Assembly (NCBI RefSeq): GCF_900141905.1
Contig: NZ_FQZF01000014.1
Location: forward strand, 62,001 to 126,000
Source of the DNA: Muricoccus roseus
Lineage (GTDB): Bacteria; Pseudomonadota; Alphaproteobacteria; Acetobacterales; Acetobacteraceae
Direction of reading: 5' to 3'
Length of the DNA: 64,000 nt
Shown: in pieces, positions 55,195 through 63,915 of the stretch
How positions within the stretch are numbered: the stretch's first letter is position 1
Layout: each line of letters opens with the position of its first letter
Program-made: the position numbers and the translations under genes
Notes under the pieces: model-generated
Seen by the model: the letters and a program-made list of their open reading frames with translations, nothing else
Databases searched by the model: none
What the model was told of the DNA's origin: nothing

Positions 55195-56111
55195 CGCTGG
55201 GGCATTCCCTCGGGGATCACCGTCTTGACCAGGGTCTGATCCAGCGCCTCGTAGTCGTGGTAGCCGATGGTCTCGTAGAGCTGGGCGCGGGTCTGCATCC
55301 GGTCCACCATGCCTTGGGTGCCCCCGTCGCGGTTGATGGCGGCGTAGAGCTCCTCCATCGCGCGGTTAGCGACGCGGAGCGCCGAGACGGGCCAGATCAC
55401 CATGGCATAGCCCATCTCCTCGAACTCCTTGTCCGTGAAGAAAGGGGTGCGGCCGAACTCGGTCATGTTGGCCAGCAGCTTCACCCCGGGCATGCGGCGG
55501 GCGAATTCGCGGAACATCTCGGCGGTGTTCAGGGCCTCGGGGAAGATCGCGTCCGCCCCGGCCTCGAGATACAGCTTTGCGCGGGCCACCGCGCCATCCA
55601 TGCCCTCGCTCGCCGCCGCATCGGTGCGGGCGATGAGATAGAGGTGCCGCCGGGCCTTGCGGGCCGCAGCCACCTTGGCGGCCATGTCATGGGCATCGGC
55701 CAGCTTCTTGTCGTTCAGATGGCCGCACTTTTTCGGGAGGAGCTGGTCCTCCAGATGCACCGCCGCCGCCCCGGCCTCCTCGAAGGCGCGGACCATGTGC
55801 ATGACGTTCAGCGCCTCGCCATAGCCCGTGTCGCCATCCACCAGCACGGGCAACGCCGCGGCCCGCGCCACCTGGCGGATGTACCAGCAGACATCGTCCA
55901 CCGTGATCATGCCGAGATCGGGCAGGCCCATATTCGCCGACATCGCGGCGCCGGACATGTAGAGCGCATCGAAGCCCGCCTGCTTGGCCAGCAGCGCGGC
56001 CATGCCGGTATGGGCGCCGGGCAGGCGCAGGATGCCGGGGCGCTCCAGCAGGGCGCGGAAGCGCTGGCCGGCCGGGGCATCCGGCAGGTCGTCACCGATC
56101 ACATAGGGCAT
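55191..56111 (-). CDS. prpB: Isocitrate lyase/PEP mutase family; probable 2-methylisocitrate lyase
   Basis: 306 residues from the ATG at 56111. The (beta/alpha)8 active site has V-D-G-D-T-G-Y-G, E-D-Q and K-K-C-G-H-L (the KKCGH loop bears the catalytic Cys), then A-N-M-T-E-F-G-R-T-P and M-Q-T-R-A-Q-L-Y-E-T-I at the end, both close to E. coli PrpB. The expected reaction is methylisocitrate to pyruvate and succinate. prpC/prpD are not adjacent, so another lyase specificity is possible. Confidence 0.85.
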   Translation of the reverse strand: MPYVIGDDLPDAPAGQRFRALLERPGILRLPGAHTGMAALLAKQAGFDALYMSGAAMSANMGLPDLGMITVDDVCWYIRQVARAAALPVLVDGDTGYGEALNVMHMVRAFEEAGAAAVHLEDQLLPKKCGHLNDKKLADAHDMAAKVAAARKARRHLYLIARTDAAASEGMDGAVARAKLYLEAGADAIFPEALNTAEMFREFARRMPGVKLLANMTEFGRTPFFTDKEFEEMGYAMVIWPVSALRVANRAMEELYAAINRDGGTQGMVDRMQTRAQLYETIGYHDYEALDQTLVKTVIPEGMPQR

Positions 56112-56308
56112 GCATACCTCCCGGATGGTCGTCGCGGGGCGCGGGGCCGGGCGGGCCAGGCGGCGCCTCCACCTTGCCCCGGAGGCTACCACCCGCCCCC
56201 ATGCCGGACCAGATAGGGCCCGCCGCCCCTTTCCCATGGGCCGCCCCTCCCCTAGTTTGCGCCGCGAGACGGAACAGCGCCGCCGCGGCGCAAGACGGAG
56301 CATCACGC

Positions 56309-57001
56309 ATGGACATGTCGGGGAGCCGCCGCATCGAGGCCCCGCGCGAGCGGGTCTGGGACGCGCTGAACGACCCTGCCGTGCTCCAGGCCGCCATCCC
56401 CGGCTGCGAGTCGGTGGAGCGCACCGGGCCTGACAGCTTCCAGGCCCGCGTTTCCGTCCGCATCGGCCCCATGTCCGCCAAATTCGGCGGCAAGGTGACG
56501 CTGACCAACATCCGCCCGCCCGAGGGCTACACCATCACCGGCGAGGGCCAGGGCGGCGCCATGGGCTTCGCCCGGGGCGGCGCCGATGTCTCCCTCGTCG
56601 AGGAAGGCCCAACGACCACCCTCCTCAACTACGACGTGAAGGCCCAGGTGGGCGGCAAGATGGCTCAGCTCGGCGCCCGGCTGGTGGACAGCACCGCCCG
56701 CCAGATGGCCGACCAGTTCTTCGACCGCTTCGCCGCCCAGCTGGCCCCCGCACCCGGAACCGAAACCATGGCTGCCTCCGACACCGTTCCCACCACCGCC
56801 GGCACGGCGATCGCCTCCGATGGTCACCCGGTGACCGAGCGCCGCACCTCCACCGCCGCCCTGCGCCCCGCCACGGCGGGCCGTGGCCTGGGCGACATGC
56901 TGGCGGCCATCCCCCGCGAGCCCTATGGCATGCCGATCACCTTCTGGATCGGCTCCGCGGCGATGCTCGGGGTTCTCGCCCTGCTCTTCGTCATTGGCTG
57001 A
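56309..57001 (+). CDS. coxG: CoxG-like (carbon monoxide dehydrogenase subunit G family) protein
   Basis: 230 residues from the ATG at 56309. The first 150 residues are a CoxG/SRPBCC fold: G-S-R-R-I-E-A-P-R-E-R-V-W-D-A-L, A-I-P-G-C-E-S-V and A-Q-V-G-G-K-M-A-Q-L-G-A-R-L. A Thr/Ala-rich linker and a C-terminal membrane helix (about 205-228) follow. In Cox systems CoxG anchors the hydroxylase to the membrane. It starts an operon whose next gene (coxD-like) begins eight bases before its stop. Confidence 0.85.
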   Translation: MDMSGSRRIEAPRERVWDALNDPAVLQAAIPGCESVERTGPDSFQARVSVRIGPMSAKFGGKVTLTNIRPPEGYTITGEGQGGAMGFARGGADVSLVEEGPTTTLLNYDVKAQVGGKMAQLGARLVDSTARQMADQFFDRFAAQLAPAPGTETMAASDTVPTTAGTAIASDGHPVTERRTSTAALRPATAGRGLGDMLAAIPREPYGMPITFWIGSAAMLGVLALLFVIG

Positions 57002-57896
57002 GTTCCCGCCACGCGACATCGCCGCCACCCAGGCCCTTCTCGAGGCCGGCGGCTATGTCGCGGACCGGGCCCTCGCGACCACGGTCCACCTCGCCCTCGC
57101 CATGGGCAGGCCCCTCCTGCTGGAGGGCGAGCCGGGCACCGGCAAGACCGAAATCGGCAAGGTGCTGGCGGCGCAGCTGCCGCGCCGCCTCGTGCGGCTG
57201 CAATGCCATGACGGCATGGACCTCGCCTCGGCCGCCTATGAGTGGAACCATGCGCGCCAGCTCATGGCGATCCGCCTGGCGGAGGCCGCCGGCGAGGGCG
57301 ATCGAGCGGCGCTCGAGAACGGCCTCTATGACCGCCGGTTCCTGGAGCCGCGCCCGCTCCTCCAGGCGATCGAGGGCAGCCCGGCTCTCCTGCTGATCGA
57401 CGAGCTGGACCGCGCCGACGAGCCCTTCGAGGCCTTCCTGCTGGAGGTGCTGGCGGATTTCCAGATCACCGTGCCCGAGCTCGGCACCATCCGCGCCGAG
57501 ACCCCACCCGTGGTGGTGATCACCTCGAACCGGACACGGGAGGTGCACGACGCCATCCGGCGGCGCTGCCTCTACCACTGGGTGGACTATCCCGACGCGG
57601 CGCGGGAGCGCGCCATCCTGGCCAGCCGCGCGCCGGAGGTGCCGGCCGGGCTTTCCGCCCAGGTCGTGGCCTTCGCCCAGGGCCTTCGCGGAGGCGATGC
57701 CTTCTTCAAGCCGCCCGGGGTCGCCGAGACCGTGGACTGGGCCCGCGCGCTGACCGCGCTCGACCGTCGGGAGCTGGAGCCGGAGACGGCGGAGGCGACG
57801 CTTGGCGTGCTGCTGAAGTATCAGGACGACATCGCCCGGCTGCGCGGCGCCGAACTCGCCCGGCGGGTGGAGGAGGCGCGAGAGGCGGCCTCTTGA
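56994..57896 (+). CDS. coxD: CoxD-like MoxR AAA+ ATPase
   Basis: 300 residues from a TTG. Walker A G-E-P-G-T-G-K-T at 45-52, Walker B L-L-L-I-D-E-L-D, sensor S-N-R-T-R and an arginine finger region Y-H-W-V-D-Y fit the MoxR class. In Oligotropha, CoxD is required to install the Cu-S-Mo centre of CO dehydrogenase. It overlaps coxG by eight bases and coxE by four. Confidence 0.88.
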   Translation: MAEFPPRDIAATQALLEAGGYVADRALATTVHLALAMGRPLLLEGEPGTGKTEIGKVLAAQLPRRLVRLQCHDGMDLASAAYEWNHARQLMAIRLAEAAGEGDRAALENGLYDRRFLEPRPLLQAIEGSPALLLIDELDRADEPFEAFLLEVLADFQITVPELGTIRAETPPVVVITSNRTREVHDAIRRRCLYHWVDYPDAARERAILASRAPEVPAGLSAQVVAFAQGLRGGDAFFKPPGVAETVDWARALTALDRRELEPETAEATLGVLLKYQDDIARLRGAELARRVEEAREAAS

Positions 57897-59050
57897 GCGC
57901 CCTCGCCTCCAACCTCCTCGCCTTCGGCCGCGTGCTCCGCCGCGCCGGCCTCCCGGTCGGCCCCGCTGAGGCTTTGGGTGCCGCCGAAGCCCTGAGCCAC
58001 ATCCCCCTTTCCGACCGCGCCGCTTTCCGCGCCGCGCTCCGCGCGACGATGGTCCACCGCCGGGACCATTTCGAGGTCTTCGACAGCGCCTTCGACCTGT
58101 TCTGGCGAGACCCCGACCGTCCCACGCGCCAGGCCGGCCCCGATGACCAGCCCCTCGCTGCCCTGCCCGCGGCCGCACGGCGTGTGTCGGAGGCAATGCC
58201 CGGCGCCCGCCCACCCTCCACGCCGGCCGGAGAGCCGGAGCGGCGTGAGGATTCCGCGCTCACTGTCAGTGACAACGAACGTCTGAACCGCCTTGATTTT
58301 GAAGCAATGACGGCGGAAGAACTCGCTGCGGCGAGGCGCGAGATCCGTCGCCTCGTGCTCCCCCTGGCAGAGCGTCCGACACGGCGGTTCCGGCCGGATT
58401 CCAGGGGCCCGAGAGCCGATCTCCGCGCCACGCTTCGCGCCTCCATGCGCCTGGGCGGGGAGATCGCTAGCATCTCCCGCCGGCGCCGCGTCACCCGCCC
58501 GCCGCCGCTCGTGCTGCTTTGCGACGTGTCGGGAAGCATGGCGCGCTACGCACAGATCCTGCTGCATTTCATGCATGCCGTGGCGAATGACCGGGCGCGG
58601 GTGCACAGCTTCGTCTTCGGGACGCGCCTCACCAACATCAGCCGCGCGCTGCGGAACCGGGACCCGGAGGTCGCTTTCCAGGCCGTCGCCCATATCCTGC
58701 CGGACTGGTCGGGCGGCACCCGCATCGGCGAGGCACTGGAGCGGTTCAATCATCTTTGGGCGCGGCGGGTGCTCGGCCAGGGTGCCGTCGTGCTGCTGAT
58801 CACGGATGGGCTGGACCGGGGCGGTGCCGAGGGGCTTTCGGAAGCCGCCGAACGCCTCTCCCATTCCTGCCGGAGGCTGATCTGGCTGAACCCGCTGCTG
58901 CGCTTTGCCGGGTTCCAGCCACGCGCGGCGGGCATACGCGCCCTCCTCCCGCATGTGCATGAGCATCGCCAGGTGCATAATCTGAACAGCCTGCGAGCCC
59001 TGGTGGCGACACTTTCCGCCGACGGGCCGAGCTACAGGAGGCCTGCATGA
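57893..59050 (+). CDS. coxE: CoxE-like VWA protein
   Basis: 385 residues from a TTG. The N-terminal helical part is followed by an Arg-rich stretch and a VWA domain: L-L-C-D-V-S-G-S-M (MIDAS DxSxS at about 205), F-G-T-R-L-T and L-I-T-D-G-L-D-R. CoxE partners with CoxD in metal-cluster maturation. It overlaps both neighbours by four bases. Confidence 0.88.
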   Translation: MSALASNLLAFGRVLRRAGLPVGPAEALGAAEALSHIPLSDRAAFRAALRATMVHRRDHFEVFDSAFDLFWRDPDRPTRQAGPDDQPLAALPAAARRVSEAMPGARPPSTPAGEPERREDSALTVSDNERLNRLDFEAMTAEELAAARREIRRLVLPLAERPTRRFRPDSRGPRADLRATLRASMRLGGEIASISRRRRVTRPPPLVLLCDVSGSMARYAQILLHFMHAVANDRARVHSFVFGTRLTNISRALRNRDPEVAFQAVAHILPDWSGGTRIGEALERFNHLWARRVLGQGAVVLLITDGLDRGGAEGLSEAAERLSHSCRRLIWLNPLLRFAGFQPRAAGIRALLPHVHEHRQVHNLNSLRALVATLSADGPSYRRPA

Positions 59051-59367
59051 GCGGCACCGAGGATATCCTGGAGACCGCGCGCGCCTGGCGCGCGGAAGGA
59101 GAAAAGGTGGCCCTCGCCACCGTCGTCGAGACCTGGGGGTCCTCGCCCCGCCCCGCCGGGTCGCGCCTGGCGGTCACGGAGACGGGCCGGCTGGCCGGCT
59201 CGGTTTCGGGCGGCTGCATCGAGGGCGCAGTGGCCGATATCGCGCGGCAGGTGATGCAAAGCGGCACCCCGCAGCTGCTGGATTTTGGCATCAGCGACGA
59301 GCGCGCCTGGGAGGTGGGGCTGGCCTGCGGCGGCAAGCTGAAGGTCTTCGTGGAACCGCTGGCGTGA
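59047..59367 (+). CDS. XdhC/CoxI family protein, N-terminal half type
   Basis: 106 residues. The XdhC_CoxI domain has E-T-W-G-S-S-P-R-P-A-G-S and V-S-G-G-C-I-E-G, whose Cys is invariant in the family. The Rossmann half of canonical XdhC is missing here and supplied by the next gene, so XdhC function is split over two ORFs. XdhC-type proteins receive and protect sulfurated Mo cofactor for insertion into hydroxylases. Confidence 0.88.
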   Translation: MSGTEDILETARAWRAEGEKVALATVVETWGSSPRPAGSRLAVTETGRLAGSVSGGCIEGAVADIARQVMQSGTPQLLDFGISDERAWEVGLACGGKLKVFVEPLA

Positions 59368-60056
59368 CGCCCGAGACCCTGGAGACCCTCCAGGCCGCCC
59401 GCGCCGCGCGGCGGCCGGTCGCCTTGCTGACGCGGCTGCCGGATGGCGCGCAGCTCCTCTACCCCGACCAGCCCGTGCCGGCCGCCCTGGCCGAGGCGGC
59501 GGAAGCGGCCCTGCGGGATGACCGGGCCGCGCCCGTCACCCTGGGCGAGGAAAGCTGGTTCATCCAGCCCCAGACCCCGCCGCCCCGCCTGATCGTGGTC
59601 GGCGCGGTGCATGTGGCCCAGGCGCTGGTGCCCATGGCGGTGCAGGTGGGGCTGGCCGTGACGGTGGTGGACCCGCGACGGGCCTTCGCCACCGAGGAGC
59701 GCTTCACGGCCGGGGCGACCCTGGTGGATGAGTGGCCCGACGACGCTCTGAACGCCCTGCGCCCGGACTCGCGCACCGCCATCGTCACCCTCACCCATGA
59801 CCCGAAGCTGGACGACCCCGCGCTCGACGTCGCGCTGCGCTCGGACGCCTTCTACATCGGCGCCCTCGGCAGCCGCCGGACCCACGCGAAGCGCGTGGAC
59901 CGGCTGACCGAGGCCGGGCATGGCCCGGAGGCGATCGCGCGCATCCGCGCCCCGGTCGGGCTCGATATCGGCGCCGTCACCGCGCCCGAGATCGCGCTCT
60001 CCATCATCGCCCAGGTCGTCGCCGCGCGCCGTGGGAAGCTGGACGGGGCGCCCTGA
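59364..60056 (+). CDS. XdhC Rossmann-domain protein (second half)
   Basis: 230 residues. An N-terminal 60 residues precede the XdhC Rossmann domain: R-L-I-V-V-G-A-V-H-V-A-Q-A-L, V-V-D-P-R-R-A-F-A-T, L-T-H-D-P-K-L-D-D and Y-I-G-A-L-G-S-R-R-T. The H-V-A-Q pattern replaces the more usual G-x-G-H-V-A. It overlaps the previous gene by four bases and the MoeA-MocA gene by one. Confidence 0.87.
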   Translation: MTPETLETLQAARAARRPVALLTRLPDGAQLLYPDQPVPAALAEAAEAALRDDRAAPVTLGEESWFIQPQTPPPRLIVVGAVHVAQALVPMAVQVGLAVTVVDPRRAFATEERFTAGATLVDEWPDDALNALRPDSRTAIVTLTHDPKLDDPALDVALRSDAFYIGALGSRRTHAKRVDRLTEAGHGPEAIARIRAPVGLDIGAVTAPEIALSIIAQVVAARRGKLDGAP

Positions 60057-61678
60057 TGCTCTTCGGCCCCACCCCCCTGGAGGAGGCGCGCGGCGCCATC
60101 CTCGCCCATACGCTCCGCCTGCCGGACCGGGTGCTCAAGAAAGGCACGGTGCTGGACGCCGAGGCCATCGCGGCGCTGCGGGCCGCCCGCCACCGGGAGG
60201 TGGTCGCCGCCCGGCTGGAATCGGGCGACGTGCCGGAGGACGAGGCGGCGGACCGCATGGCCAATGCCATGCTCCGCCCGCTGATCGCGCGCAGCCGTGC
60301 GGCGACCGGGCGGGTGAACCTCCTGGCCGAGACCCACGGTCTCCTGCGCGTCGATGCCGCGCTGATCGACCGGTTGAACACGCTCGATGAGAGCCTCACC
60401 CTCGCCACCCTGGCCGATTTCACGGTGGTCCACCCAAAGGACATGCTGGCCACGCTGAAGGTCATCCCCTTCGCCGTGCCGGCCCCCGCGCTGCAGGTGG
60501 CCGAGGCGATGCTGCGCGGCAGCCCCGCCCTGACCCTGCACCCCTTCCGCCCGCTGAAGGTGGGGCTGGTCGCCACCGAGCTGCCGGGGCTGAAGGAGAA
60601 GGTGATCGAGAACGGCGTGGAGGCGACCCGGACCCGGGTGGAGGCCCTGGCCGGCAGCCTGCTGCCCGCCGAGCATTGCGCCCATGAGACCGCCGCCATC
60701 GCGGAGGCGCTGGGGCGGCTGCGCAAGGCCGGGGCGGAGATGCTGCTGGTCCTCGGCGCCTCCGCCGTGGTGGACCGGCGGGACGTCGCGCCGGCCGGCA
60801 TCATCCGCGCCGGCGGGGTGATCGAGCATTTCGGCATGCCCGTGGACCCGGGCAACCTGCTCTGCCTCGGGCGGATCGGGGAGACGCCCGCCATGGTGCT
60901 TCCGGGTTGTGCCCGCAGCCCGAAGGTGAACGGCTTTGACTGGGTGCTGGAGCGGCTCTTCGCCGGCATCCCCGTTACGCCGAAATCCGTCATGCGGATG
61001 GGGGTTGGCGGGCTGCTGAAGGAGATCGAGACGCGGCCGCTGCCGCGCGGGGAGGCGCCGCGAAATGCCCCCGCCGCCGCCCCGCGCCGGCCGCGCCGGG
61101 TGGCCGCGCTGGTGCTCGCCGCCGGCCGCTCCCGCCGTATGGCACCGCTCAACAAGCTGATGGTCACGGACAGGGCAGGCCAGGCGATGGTCGCAAGGGT
61201 GGTCGACAACGCCCTGGCCAGCCGTGCGCGGCCGGTGCTCGTCGTCACCGGCCATGAGCGCGAGCGGGTGGAGGACGCCCTGGCCGGGCGCCCCGTGCTG
61301 ATGACCCATGCCGAGGACTATTCCGAGGGACTTTCCGCCTCCCTCAAGGCGGGCATCGCGGCGCTGCCCCCGGATGTGGAGGGGGTGCTGGTGATGCTCG
61401 GCGACATGCCCCTCGTCAGCCCGGCCATGCTGGACCGGATCATCGCGGGCTTCGACCCGGAGGAGGGGCGGGCCATCATCCAGCCGACCTTCCGGGGCAA
61501 GCAGGGCAACCCCGTGCTCTGGGGGCGGGAGTTCTTCGAGGAGATCCTGTCCATCACCGGCGATGTCGGCGCGCGGCACCTGACCGGCCGCCATGCGGAC
61601 CGGCTGTTCAATGTCGAGATGGCCGATGACGGCGTGCTGCGGGACTTCGACACGGCGGATACGCTGAAGGGACTGTAA
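60056..61678 (+). CDS. MoeA-like / MocA-type molybdenum cofactor cytidylyltransferase fusion
   Basis: 540 residues. The first 340 resemble a molybdopterin-binding (MoeA/CinA-like) protein, with G-L-V-A-T-E-L-P-G, L-L-V-L-G-A-S-A-V-V-D-R-R-D and G-M-P-V-D-P-G-N. From about 355 a MobA/MocA nucleotidyltransferase follows: L-V-L-A-A-G-R-S-R-R-M-A and L-M-L/V-M-L-G-D-M-P. MocA makes the MCD cofactor used by xanthine dehydrogenase and CO dehydrogenase family enzymes. It ends the coupled run of maturation genes. Confidence 0.87.
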   Translation: MLFGPTPLEEARGAILAHTLRLPDRVLKKGTVLDAEAIAALRAARHREVVAARLESGDVPEDEAADRMANAMLRPLIARSRAATGRVNLLAETHGLLRVDAALIDRLNTLDESLTLATLADFTVVHPKDMLATLKVIPFAVPAPALQVAEAMLRGSPALTLHPFRPLKVGLVATELPGLKEKVIENGVEATRTRVEALAGSLLPAEHCAHETAAIAEALGRLRKAGAEMLLVLGASAVVDRRDVAPAGIIRAGGVIEHFGMPVDPGNLLCLGRIGETPAMVLPGCARSPKVNGFDWVLERLFAGIPVTPKSVMRMGVGGLLKEIETRPLPRGEAPRNAPAAAPRRPRRVAALVLAAGRSRRMAPLNKLMVTDRAGQAMVARVVDNALASRARPVLVVTGHERERVEDALAGRPVLMTHAEDYSEGLSASLKAGIAALPPDVEGVLVMLGDMPLVSPAMLDRIIAGFDPEEGRAIIQPTFRGKQGNPVLWGREFFEEILSITGDVGARHLTGRHADRLFNVEMADDGVLRDFDTADTLKGL

Positions 61679-61727
61679 TCCGGTCAAGCCCTGACCTTCC
61701 GTGCCCGGCGCCCCATCTGCTGGCGAA

Positions 61728-62213
61728 ATGCCGACCGCCTATGCCATTCCCTTCGCGCCGGAAGCGACGCCCTCCGTCGCCCCGCGCGCCCTGCTCCGTG
61801 CCTGGGACACCGCGCGAGAAGCCGCCACGGCCGCGCTGGAGGGCCCGCCGCGCGCCTTCCGCTTCCAGGGCCCCAGCCCCAAGGTCCCGGCGTTGGACCT
61901 CCTGCTGGAGGACCGGGATGCCTGTTGCTGGGCGGAGGCGCTGGACCGGCGCTTCGGCCTGGATCATGCCGAGGGCCTCGCCATCCTCCTGCGCCTGCTG
62001 GCCTTGCTGGAGGTGATGGGGCGGGCGCCCTGGATGCGCGGCCTGTTCGATATCGGGCGGGAGGGGACGGTGCTGCATCCCGATCTTCTGCGCGCCGCGG
62101 CCACGGAGCCCCTGGACGGCGGCGCCCGCTTCGATGAAGAGGGATTGCGGCATCGCCTGGCGCGGCCGCGCCTTACCATGCCGAACGAGACCACCGGAGC
62201 GACGCCCGCATGA
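61728..62213 (+). CDS. Uncharacterised helical protein
   Basis: 161 residues from the ATG at 61728; a GTG at 61701 is possible. Mostly predicted alpha-helical and Leu-rich (A-I-L-L-R-L-L-A-L-L-E-V-M-G-R-A-P-W). No signal, membrane segment or known motif is apparent. It overlaps the lipoprotein gene by four bases and follows the MocA fusion by 49 bases, so it may belong to the same transcript. Confidence 0.6.
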   Translation: MPTAYAIPFAPEATPSVAPRALLRAWDTAREAATAALEGPPRAFRFQGPSPKVPALDLLLEDRDACCWAEALDRRFGLDHAEGLAILLRLLALLEVMGRAPWMRGLFDIGREGTVLHPDLLRAAATEPLDGGARFDEEGLRHRLARPRLTMPNETTGATPA

Positions 62214-62608
62214 AGCCCCTGCCCTTCGCGCTGATGCCCGTGCTGCTCCTCGCCGCCTGCGCCAACCAGGCCCCTTCGCCCGCCGCGGGCGCGGATGGCA
62301 ACCGCTCCGCGCTCAACGCCGCATGCCGGGTCGAGGCGGAGCGCGTGGTGCGCTACCGCGACCGTGGCCAGCTGATGCGGCAGGACGACTACAATGCACG
62401 GGTGGGCACCACCTCCCATCTCGGCCCCCAGGTGATGACCGACCAGATCGCCCAGATCTACGACCGCGACCGCATCGCGGCCGAATGCGTGCGCGGGGCG
62501 AACAGCGGCCCGGTCCCGGCCGCGCCGGCGGCCGAGCCCGCGGCTGCACCGGCCGCGGCGCCGGCTGCCGCCCCGACTCGCCGCCGCGGGAGCTCGGCCG
62601 GGCGCTGA
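62210..62608 (+). CDS. Small lipoprotein
   Basis: 132 residues. A lipobox L-L-A-A-C at about residue 17 marks a lipid-anchored protein. The middle has a conserved-looking A-C-R-V-E-A-E-R-V-V-R-Y-R-D-R-G-Q. The C-terminal third is an Ala/Pro low-complexity tail. Function unknown. Confidence 0.75.
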   Translation: MKPLPFALMPVLLLAACANQAPSPAAGADGNRSALNAACRVEAERVVRYRDRGQLMRQDDYNARVGTTSHLGPQVMTDQIAQIYDRDRIAAECVRGANSGPVPAAPAAEPAAAPAAAPAAAPTRRRGSSAGR

Positions 62609-62615
62609 GGCGCCC

Positions 62616-63884
62616 TTGCCCTCCCCCTTCGCCCGCATCGTCGCCGGGCCGCTCAGCCGGGCCCTGTCCAGCCGCAACGCCCGGATCTTCTTCGGAGCCA
62701 GCCTCAGCGCCTGGACCGGGCTCTGGATGCACCGCATCGGCGTCGCCTGGCTGGCCTGGGAGCTGACGCGCAGCGCCGCCTGGGTGGGGCTGATCGCATT
62801 CGCGGACCTCGCTCCGGCCGTGCTCGTCAGCCCCATCGCCGGCGCGATCGCCGACCGTGTGGACCGCGTGCGCCTCACCATGCTGTCCCAGGGCACTATC
62901 GCCGCGGAGGCCCTGGTCGTGGCGGCCCTCGCAGCGTCCGGTAACATCTCCATCGGCCTGCTCTTCGCGCTGGAAATGGTCAGCGGCACCGCCGCCTGCT
63001 TCTCCCAGCCGGCGCGCCAGACCCTGATCCCGGCCCTGGTGGCGCGGGAAGACCTGCCCGCCGCGGTCGCCGCGAACAGCCTGCTCTTCAACGTGTCCCG
63101 CTTTATCGGGCCGGGGCTGGCGGGACCCGTGATCGCCGCCTGGGGGGTGGCACCGGCGATTCTCTGCAACGCGATCGGCCACGGCTTCGCCACCCTCTCC
63201 ATGCCCTGGCTACGGATGGACCCGGAGCAGCGGCGCGGACACCCGGCCACCACCTCCCTGCTGGCCGAGACAGTGGAGGGGTTCCGCTACGTGGCCCGCC
63301 ACCCCGGGCTCGGCCCCGTGATCGCCTTCTCGGCCCTGTCCTCCATCCTCCTGAGGGGCGTGCAGGAGATCCTCCCCCCCTATGTCGAGCGGCTCTTCGG
63401 ACGCGGTGCCGAGTCGCTCGCCATGCTGACCGCCTCCTTCGCCGTGGGCGCCCTCATCTCCGGCCTGGCGGTCGCCTCGCGCGGGCGCCTGCCCGGCACG
63501 ACGCGGATCGCCGTCTTCGCCATCCTCGCCCAGGCGCTTGCGACGGCGGGCTTCGTCGCGACGGGACATTTCGGCTTCGCCCTGCTCTGCGGCGCCGCCA
63601 TCGGGGCAGCCGCCTCCGCACACGGCATCTCGGTACAGGTGCTGGCCCAAACGGCCGCCTCGCCCTCCATGCGCGGCCGGATCATGTCGCTCTGGGCGCT
63701 GGTCACCCGTGCCTGCCCTGCCCTGGGCGCGCTGGCCCTGGGGCTGGCGGGCGAGGCGCTGGGGCTGCGGCTGCCGACGCTGATCGCCGTGGCTTTGGCC
63801 TTGGTGGTCTTCGCCTGGGGCCTCTCCCGCATCGGACCGATCGCGCGCTCCCTCGAGACCGCGCCCGAGAGAAGGCCCGGATAG
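62616..63884 (+). CDS. MFS transporter, EntS-like
   Basis: 422 residues from a TTG, with 12 membrane segments. The N-terminus A-R-I-F-F-G-A-S-L-S-A-W-T-G-L and the motif A-D-R-V-D-R-V-R-L-T between TM2 and TM3 fit MFS_3 (EntS-like) exporters. The substrate may be a siderophore or drug, but no biosynthetic genes are nearby. It stands seven bases after the lipoprotein gene. Confidence 0.85.
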   Translation: MPSPFARIVAGPLSRALSSRNARIFFGASLSAWTGLWMHRIGVAWLAWELTRSAAWVGLIAFADLAPAVLVSPIAGAIADRVDRVRLTMLSQGTIAAEALVVAALAASGNISIGLLFALEMVSGTAACFSQPARQTLIPALVAREDLPAAVAANSLLFNVSRFIGPGLAGPVIAAWGVAPAILCNAIGHGFATLSMPWLRMDPEQRRGHPATTSLLAETVEGFRYVARHPGLGPVIAFSALSSILLRGVQEILPPYVERLFGRGAESLAMLTASFAVGALISGLAVASRGRLPGTTRIAVFAILAQALATAGFVATGHFGFALLCGAAIGAAASAHGISVQVLAQTAASPSMRGRIMSLWALVTRACPALGALALGLAGEALGLRLPTLIAVALALVVFAWGLSRIGPIARSLETAPERRPG

Positions 63885-63915
63885 ATTTGACCGAAACGTC
63901 GGAGGACAGACCGTG

